A stretch of 9,807 nt of DNA from Myxococcales bacterium (GTDB lineage Bacteria > Myxococcota > Polyangia > Fen-1088). How positions within the stretch are numbered: the stretch's first letter is position 1; every line of letters begins with the position of its first letter. The DNA lies in assembly GCA_003153875.1 (NCBI GenBank), contig PMBY01000526.1, forward strand, positions 1 through 9,807, written 5' to 3'. The notes under the pieces are model-generated. The model saw only the letters and a program-made list of their open reading frames with translations, was not told the DNA's origin and ran no database searches. The position numbers and the translations under genes are program-made. Shown here in pieces: positions 6,167 to 9,807 of this stretch.

Positions 6167-7801
6167 ATGGCTCACACCATCACCGGAATCGACCTGGGAT
6201 CCTGGTCGGTCAAGTTCTCAGTGTTCGACGTGGGATTCCGCCGCGTGCGGCTCAACACGTCCTTCGAGGAGCCCGTGCTGCCGGGCGAGGCCCCGCTGGC
6301 CGAACGACAGGCCGAGGCCTTGCGCGCGGGCGTGGCACGTCTGCCCTCGCAGTCGACCATTCACATGGCCCTGCCCGGTGAGATGCTCGCCCTGCGCGTG
6401 CTCGACCTGCCCTTCTCCGACGCACGCAAAGTCGAACAGGTGGTGGGCTACGAGCTGGAAGGGCAAATCATGCACGACCTGTCCGAGGTCGTCATGGACC
6501 ACGTCATCCTGTCGGCAGCCAAGACCGGTGAGAGCGAACCCGCTGGCTCGCGTGCCCTGGCGGTGGCGGCGCGCACCGAGGCGGTGGCGGCCTTTCTCGC
6601 GTCGCTCAAGCAATGCGGAGTGGAACCGCGCACGCTCTACCCCACCCCGGTCGTGTATCACTCCCTGCTGGCCGAAGAGCGCACTTCAGCCGAAACCGCG
6701 ACGGCCGGCTTTCGCCTGTTCATCGACGTCGGCCATCAGCGCAGCCAACTTTGTTTTCTGCGCGGCGATGAGGCGGTGTTCGGCCGGACCAGCAGTCACG
6801 CGGGCGAGGAGCTGACCCTGGCTCTGGTGCGCGCCTCGGGGAACAAGTGGACCTGGGCGCAGGCTGAGCAGGCCAAGCAGACGCATGGATGCGTGCCCAG
6901 CCGCGCGCGACCGCCAGCCACGTCCGTGCAACAGCAGCTCGGCGCCGTGTTGCAGGAAGCGCTCGCGCCATTCCTGCGAGATCTGCGCCAGACCCTGGCC
7001 AGCTTCCGCGCCCAGAACAAAGAGCCGGTGGAGACGATCCTCCTGGCAGGCGGCGGTTCGCGCTTGCAGGGGCTGGCCGAGTTTCTGCAGGAGGAATTGG
7101 GCATCCCCACCAGTCTGTGGCCAGCCCCACCTGCCCCCGCGCTCGCAGAGGGGGTCGACGAAGTCGAAGCAATTCCCGTGATCGACGAAGAGGGCTCCAC
7201 ACAACGCGCGCGCCTGGCTTTGTCTTCGGCCCTGGCCTGGGCCGGGGCACGCGGTCACAGGGAATTGGACCTGCGGCGCGGTCCCTTCCAGTACCGCGCC
7301 AACTTCTCGGTCATGCGCCAGAAGGCGGCTCACCTGGCGCTGCTGGTCGGGGCTGTGCTGGCGTGTGCCGCGGTGGACGGAACCATCGCGCTCCGGCGCC
7401 TGTCCAGCGAGCAGCAGCAACTCAAAGAGAGACTGAGACTGGCCACCAAAGAGCTCTTTGGAGAAGCCCGCTCGGATGCGACCGAGGTGACGGCGGCGCT
7501 CAAGCGTTCCTTCCGCGACGAAATGGCGCCCTTGCCGCGGGTCACCGCCTACGACCTGCTCGACCGCATCTCGCGCAAGATGCCCCCTGCCGACCAGGTG
7601 GCCATCGACGTGCAGGATCTGGAGATCAAGTCCAAGAAGACCAGCATCAAGGGCACGGTGGATTCCGCCGCGTCGCTTGACGATGTGGTGGCCAAGCTCA
7701 AAGAGCTCGATTGCTTTGAAGAGATCAACAAAGGCCCCCTCACCGAGGTCAGCGGTGGCGCAAAGCAGTTCAGCCTGACCATCAACTCGAAGTGCCCATA
7801 A
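6167..7801 (+). CDS. gspL: T2SS scaffold protein GspL, PilM-like actin fold plus periplasmic domain
   Basis: GspL is the bitopic inner-membrane protein that recruits GspE and pairs with GspM. The 544-residue product is longer than the roughly 400 usual. Its cytoplasmic part resembles PilM/FtsA-type actin-like proteins: GIDLGSWSVKFSVFD at 7-21 fits phosphate-1, LFIDVGHQRSQLCFL at 184-198 fits phosphate-2, and ILLAGGGSRLQGL at 291-303 fits the adenosine motif. Residues 315-345 are a Pro/acidic linker. One membrane segment lies at about 387-409, followed by a charged helix and a periplasmic domain (about 455-544) with a ferredoxin-like, PilN/GspL-like pattern, including KKTSIKGTVDS. The ATG is supported by GAGG about 10 nt upstream and by the motif lying right at the N-terminus. 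PilM plus PilN fused is the accepted view of GspL architecture. Annotation as PilM is possible, but the context favours GspL. Confidence 0.9.
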   Translation: MAHTITGIDLGSWSVKFSVFDVGFRRVRLNTSFEEPVLPGEAPLAERQAEALRAGVARLPSQSTIHMALPGEMLALRVLDLPFSDARKVEQVVGYELEGQIMHDLSEVVMDHVILSAAKTGESEPAGSRALAVAARTEAVAAFLASLKQCGVEPRTLYPTPVVYHSLLAEERTSAETATAGFRLFIDVGHQRSQLCFLRGDEAVFGRTSSHAGEELTLALVRASGNKWTWAQAEQAKQTHGCVPSRARPPATSVQQQLGAVLQEALAPFLRDLRQTLASFRAQNKEPVETILLAGGGSRLQGLAEFLQEELGIPTSLWPAPPAPALAEGVDEVEAIPVIDEEGSTQRARLALSSALAWAGARGHRELDLRRGPFQYRANFSVMRQKAAHLALLVGAVLACAAVDGTIALRRLSSEQQQLKERLRLATKELFGEARSDATEVTAALKRSFRDEMAPLPRVTAYDLLDRISRKMPPADQVAIDVQDLEIKSKKTSIKGTVDSAASLDDVVAKLKELDCFEEINKGPLTEVSGGAKQFSLTINSKCP

Positions 7802-7808
7802 GGAAGCC

Positions 7809-8447
7809 ATGGGATTTCTCAAGCGTCTGATAGGGAAGATCGCGAGCGGGCTGCGACGACCCGTGGCCTATGCCACCGCCGAATGGAACCGGATGGCGGC
7901 CCGCGAGCGCAAGCTGATCTCAATCCTGGCCGGCGCCGTCGCCCTGCTCGCGCTGCTCTTGACCGGCTACCTCATCATCGATGCGCTGCAGGAGATCAGC
8001 ACCAGCAACGACGACGCGCGCGAAGCGCTCGCCGCCATCGCCAACCATCGCGACGACTACCTGGACGCCAAGTCGCGCATGGTCTCGCAGGAGGCGCGCA
8101 TCGGCGCCGAGCCGCCGCAGTTGGCCGCCGATCTGGAAGCCGCTGGCAAAGAAGCCGGCATCCAAATTCCCGAAACCGTGGATCGTCCGCCCGCTCCCGC
8201 GGGCAAGCGCTATCTGGAGCACAGCCTCGACGTGAAGTTGCGCAAGGTGGGATTGAAAGAGCTGGCGATCTTCCTGAGCAAGATAGAAACCAACCCGCGC
8301 CTCATCGCGATCACGCGATTGCAGATCCGGCACAGCTTCGGCGAAGGCGACAAGCTGGACGTGGAGCTGACCGCCACCGCCTACGAGCGCCTGAAGGACG
8401 ACAAGCGCAAGAAGGCCGCGGCGCCCGCGGCGAAGGGCAAGGGCTAA
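7809..8447 (+). CDS. gspM: T2SS scaffold protein GspM (PilO-like)
   Basis: GspM is a bitopic inner-membrane protein that dimerises with GspL and stabilises it. The start is an ATG 7 nt after gspL, with AAGGA overlapping the gspL stop codon. The 212-residue product has a basic cytoplasmic N-terminus, one membrane helix at about 37-58 and a periplasmic helical stretch at about 60-115. A compact domain follows at about 136-193; LKELAIFLSKIETNPRLIAI near 149-168 matches the GspM/PilO ferredoxin-like arrangement. The tail after 194 is Lys/Ala-rich and probably disordered. Sequence identity in this family is low, so the call rests on topology, size, the PilO-like helix and its place between gspL and gspN. 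It ends immediately before the gspN ATG with no spacer. Confidence 0.9.
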   Translation: MGFLKRLIGKIASGLRRPVAYATAEWNRMAARERKLISILAGAVALLALLLTGYLIIDALQEISTSNDDAREALAAIANHRDDYLDAKSRMVSQEARIGAEPPQLAADLEAAGKEAGIQIPETVDRPPAPAGKRYLEHSLDVKLRKVGLKELAIFLSKIETNPRLIAITRLQIRHSFGEGDKLDVELTATAYERLKDDKRKKAAAPAAKGKG

Positions 8448-9737
8448 ATGATTCGCGATCGCTTGCGCAAGTACTGGAAGGTCGGAGCCACCGCGGCCTT
8501 TGGTCTATTCGTGTTCTTCTTGGTCCTGTTTCTGACACTGCCCTACGGCCGATTGAAGGACTACCTGGTGGCCTTGGCCGAGCAGCAAGGCTATGACGTC
8601 GAGGTCAAGTCGCAGGGGCCCGCGCTGGGTCTGGGCATCCGACTCAAGGACGTCATCGTCGCCACCCGTCCCTCGGGCGGCGGCAAGCCCACGCGCATCG
8701 CCATCCCGGTGGCCAAGGTGCGCTGGTCACTCTTGGGAGCGCTGGCCGGCCGCAAGACCTTCCAGGTTTCGGCCAACGTATTCGGGGGCGACCTGGACGT
8801 GGAATCCAGCCGCAGCAAGACCGAGAGCGCGCTTCACGTATCGGCCACGGCCATCGATCTGTCCGAGCTCCCCTGGGTCAAGGCCGCCATCAACCTGCCC
8901 CTGTTTGGCAAACTGGAGATGAAACTCGACGAGAAGATGCCCGGCCTGCGCGCCGCTGCCACGGTGGGTTCGTTGACCTGGACCTGCAGCGCGTGTGCGC
9001 TGGGCGACGGCAAGGCCAAGCTGATCATCCGCGACAACCCGCTGCTGGCCGAGGGACTGGGACTTCCCAAGATCCGTCTGGGCGACTTCGTGGGTCGCGT
9101 GGCCATCGACAAAGGCGTAGGACGCCTGCAAGGCGTGCAAGCCAAGTCGCCTGACGGCGAGCTCTTCGTAGAGGGCGAGATCAAGCTGAACGATTCCCTG
9201 GCCTCGTCGTCGATGGATCTCTACGTCCGCTTCAAGCTGAGCGACGCGCTCCTCAAGAGTTCCGAAAAGCTGCGCACCATCATGGAGATTGCGGCCGCGG
9301 GGGGCAAGCGTCCCGACGGGCTCTACGGCTTCCGCATCAGCGGACCGCTGAACCACCTGGGAGCGCCGGTCTGGACCAAGACCTCGCCCTTCGGTGCCCC
9401 AGCCTCAGGCCCGAAGCCGCTCGCCGCCAAGGCCGCCGCCGCGCCCGCTGCGCCTACGCCTGCCCCTGCCCCTCCGCCCGCTGCCCCACCGGTCATCATT
9501 GAGCCCTCTGCACCGGCTGCGGCTCCGCCCCCTTCGCCCCCTCCGCCCCCTCCACCAGCCGCCCCCTTCCCTGGATACGATCCGAAGATCGACAATCCGC
9601 CAGTTGAGGAGCAGGAGCCGGCTCCCGCACCGCCACCGACGCCGGCCCCACCGCCCGCAGCGCCACCCGTGATTGCACCAGCGCCGCCCGCACCGAATGA
9701 ACCTGCCGCAGCCCCCGCCAAGATTATCGAACAGTAG
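8448..9737 (+). CDS. gspN: T2SS protein GspN with long Pro/Ala-rich C-terminal tail
   Basis: GspN is an inner-membrane-anchored periplasmic protein whose exact role in secretion is unclear. This one resembles the GspN type I associate with Myxococcota/Deltaproteobacteria and Leptospira. The ATG directly follows the gspM stop, with AAGGG 4 nt upstream inside gspM. The 429-residue product has a basic N-terminus, a membrane helix at about 13-32, then beta-rich sequence to about 310 that suggests an AsmA-like elongated fold: RLKDVIV (65-71), VGRVAIDKGVGRLQGVQAKS (215-234) and GLYGFRISGPLNHLGAPVW (291-309). C180 and C183 form a CxxC. From about 314 to the end the protein is dominated by Pro and Ala, interrupted by PGYDPKIDNPPVEEQEP (375-391), and is probably disordered. 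The 11-residue peptide PAPPPAAPPVI occurs twice (340-350 and 399-409). The tail is the least conserved-looking part and could reach across the periplasm. Confidence 0.88.
   Translation: MIRDRLRKYWKVGATAAFGLFVFFLVLFLTLPYGRLKDYLVALAEQQGYDVEVKSQGPALGLGIRLKDVIVATRPSGGGKPTRIAIPVAKVRWSLLGALAGRKTFQVSANVFGGDLDVESSRSKTESALHVSATAIDLSELPWVKAAINLPLFGKLEMKLDEKMPGLRAAATVGSLTWTCSACALGDGKAKLIIRDNPLLAEGLGLPKIRLGDFVGRVAIDKGVGRLQGVQAKSPDGELFVEGEIKLNDSLASSSMDLYVRFKLSDALLKSSEKLRTIMEIAAAGGKRPDGLYGFRISGPLNHLGAPVWTKTSPFGAPASGPKPLAAKAAAAPAAPTPAPAPPPAAPPVIIEPSAPAAAPPPSPPPPPPPAAPFPGYDPKIDNPPVEEQEPAPAPPPTPAPPPAAPPVIAPAPPAPNEPAAAPAKIIEQ
9465..9674 (+). repeat. Two-copy 11-residue coding repeat in the GspN tail
   Basis: The peptide PAPPPAAPPVI is encoded at 9465-9497 and again at 9642-9674. 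The two DNA copies differ in 7 of 11 codons and every difference is synonymous. The copies are 144 nt apart, separated by further Pro-rich sequence and an acidic stretch. This is a protein-level repeat rather than a recent DNA duplication. Confidence 0.75.
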
Positions 9738-9753
9738 GCGGACTCGCCTACTG
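9732..9753. terminator. Perfect 9-bp hairpin at the gspN stop, possible bidirectional terminator
   Basis: CAGTAGGCG, loop GACT, then CGCCTACTG form a perfect 9-bp inverted repeat with a 4-nt loop. The gspN TAG (9735-9737) lies in the left arm. Because the arms are complementary, the minus strand also carries a TAG in the same stem position. No T-run follows on either side, so it is not a classical intrinsic terminator, but its place right at the end of the operon fits a 3'-end hairpin. Confidence 0.5.
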
Positions 9754-9807
9754 GCTGGCCAACAACGGACCGCCGCCCAGTCCCAGCCTTCTCACCCGGT
9801 CGCAGAA
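9738..9807. other. Operon-distal 70 nt without a recognisable gene
   Basis: Apart from the right half of the hairpin, nothing is recognised here. One minus-strand frame is open from the window edge to a TAG at 9750-9748 (19 codons) and could be the end of a convergent gene. Other frames on both strands are also open over this short GC-rich stretch, so this is weak. Confidence 0.3.

Noticed and set aside
6686..7822. 378-codon minus-strand open frame opposite gspL
   Set aside because: The plus strand encodes a clear GspL with motifs in order; the antisense product is Gln/His/Arg-rich with no recognisable domain, as expected from codon bias in GC-rich DNA.
9323..9721. Gly/Ala-rich minus-strand frame resembling a structural glycine-rich protein
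   Set aside because: It is the complement of the Pro/Ala codons of the GspN tail; GGC/GGG runs arise automatically from CCN and GCN codons.

Overview
The window is one uninterrupted, plus-strand type II secretion system (T2SS, general secretory pathway) operon. It holds the 3' part of gspE followed by complete gspF, G, H, I, J, K, L, M and N. The DNA is GC-rich with strong G/C preference at third codon positions. Gene order, a GspL built on a PilM-like actin fold, a GspN of the type I associate with Myxococcota/Deltaproteobacteria and Leptospira, and long pseudopilins all point to a Myxococcota or other deltaproteobacterial-type organism. That assignment is an inference from family resemblance, not from a marker gene.

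Layout. Positions 1-957 encode the C-terminal ATPase part of GspE, cut by the window edge. GspF, the polytopic platform protein, follows (974-2236). Next comes the pseudopilin block: GspG (major, 2266-2703), GspH (2703-3446), GspI (3443-4060), GspJ (4063-4758) and GspK (4769-6148). Each has a prepilin-type cleavage site followed by a hydrophobic helix. GspK lacks Glu at +5, as expected of the tip subunit. The inner-membrane scaffold genes close the operon: GspL (6167-7801), GspM (7809-8447) and GspN (8448-9737). Gaps between genes run from a 4-nt overlap to 29 nt, so there is no room for internal promoters or extra genes, and translational coupling is likely at several junctions. A perfect 9-bp hairpin sits on the gspN stop codon and probably marks the operon end. 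The last 70 nt contain no recognisable gene.

How the genes work together. GspE hydrolyses ATP at the cytoplasmic face, anchored by GspL and GspM. GspF couples this to extraction of GspG from the inner membrane into a short pseudopilus. GspI, J and K form the initiating tip complex and GspH joins it to the GspG shaft. The pseudopilus pushes folded periplasmic substrates through the GspD secretin. GspD, GspC and the prepilin peptidase GspO are not in the window.

The system is a recognised one, not a new type. What merits attention is its lineage-specific elaboration: a charged helical insert in GspH; hydrophobic inserts in GspI and GspK that resemble each other; a cysteine pair in GspG; an apparently intact actin-fold nucleotide site in GspL; a long Pro/Ala-rich tail on GspN with an internal peptide repeat conserved only at protein level; and a symmetric hairpin carrying a TAG stop on each strand.
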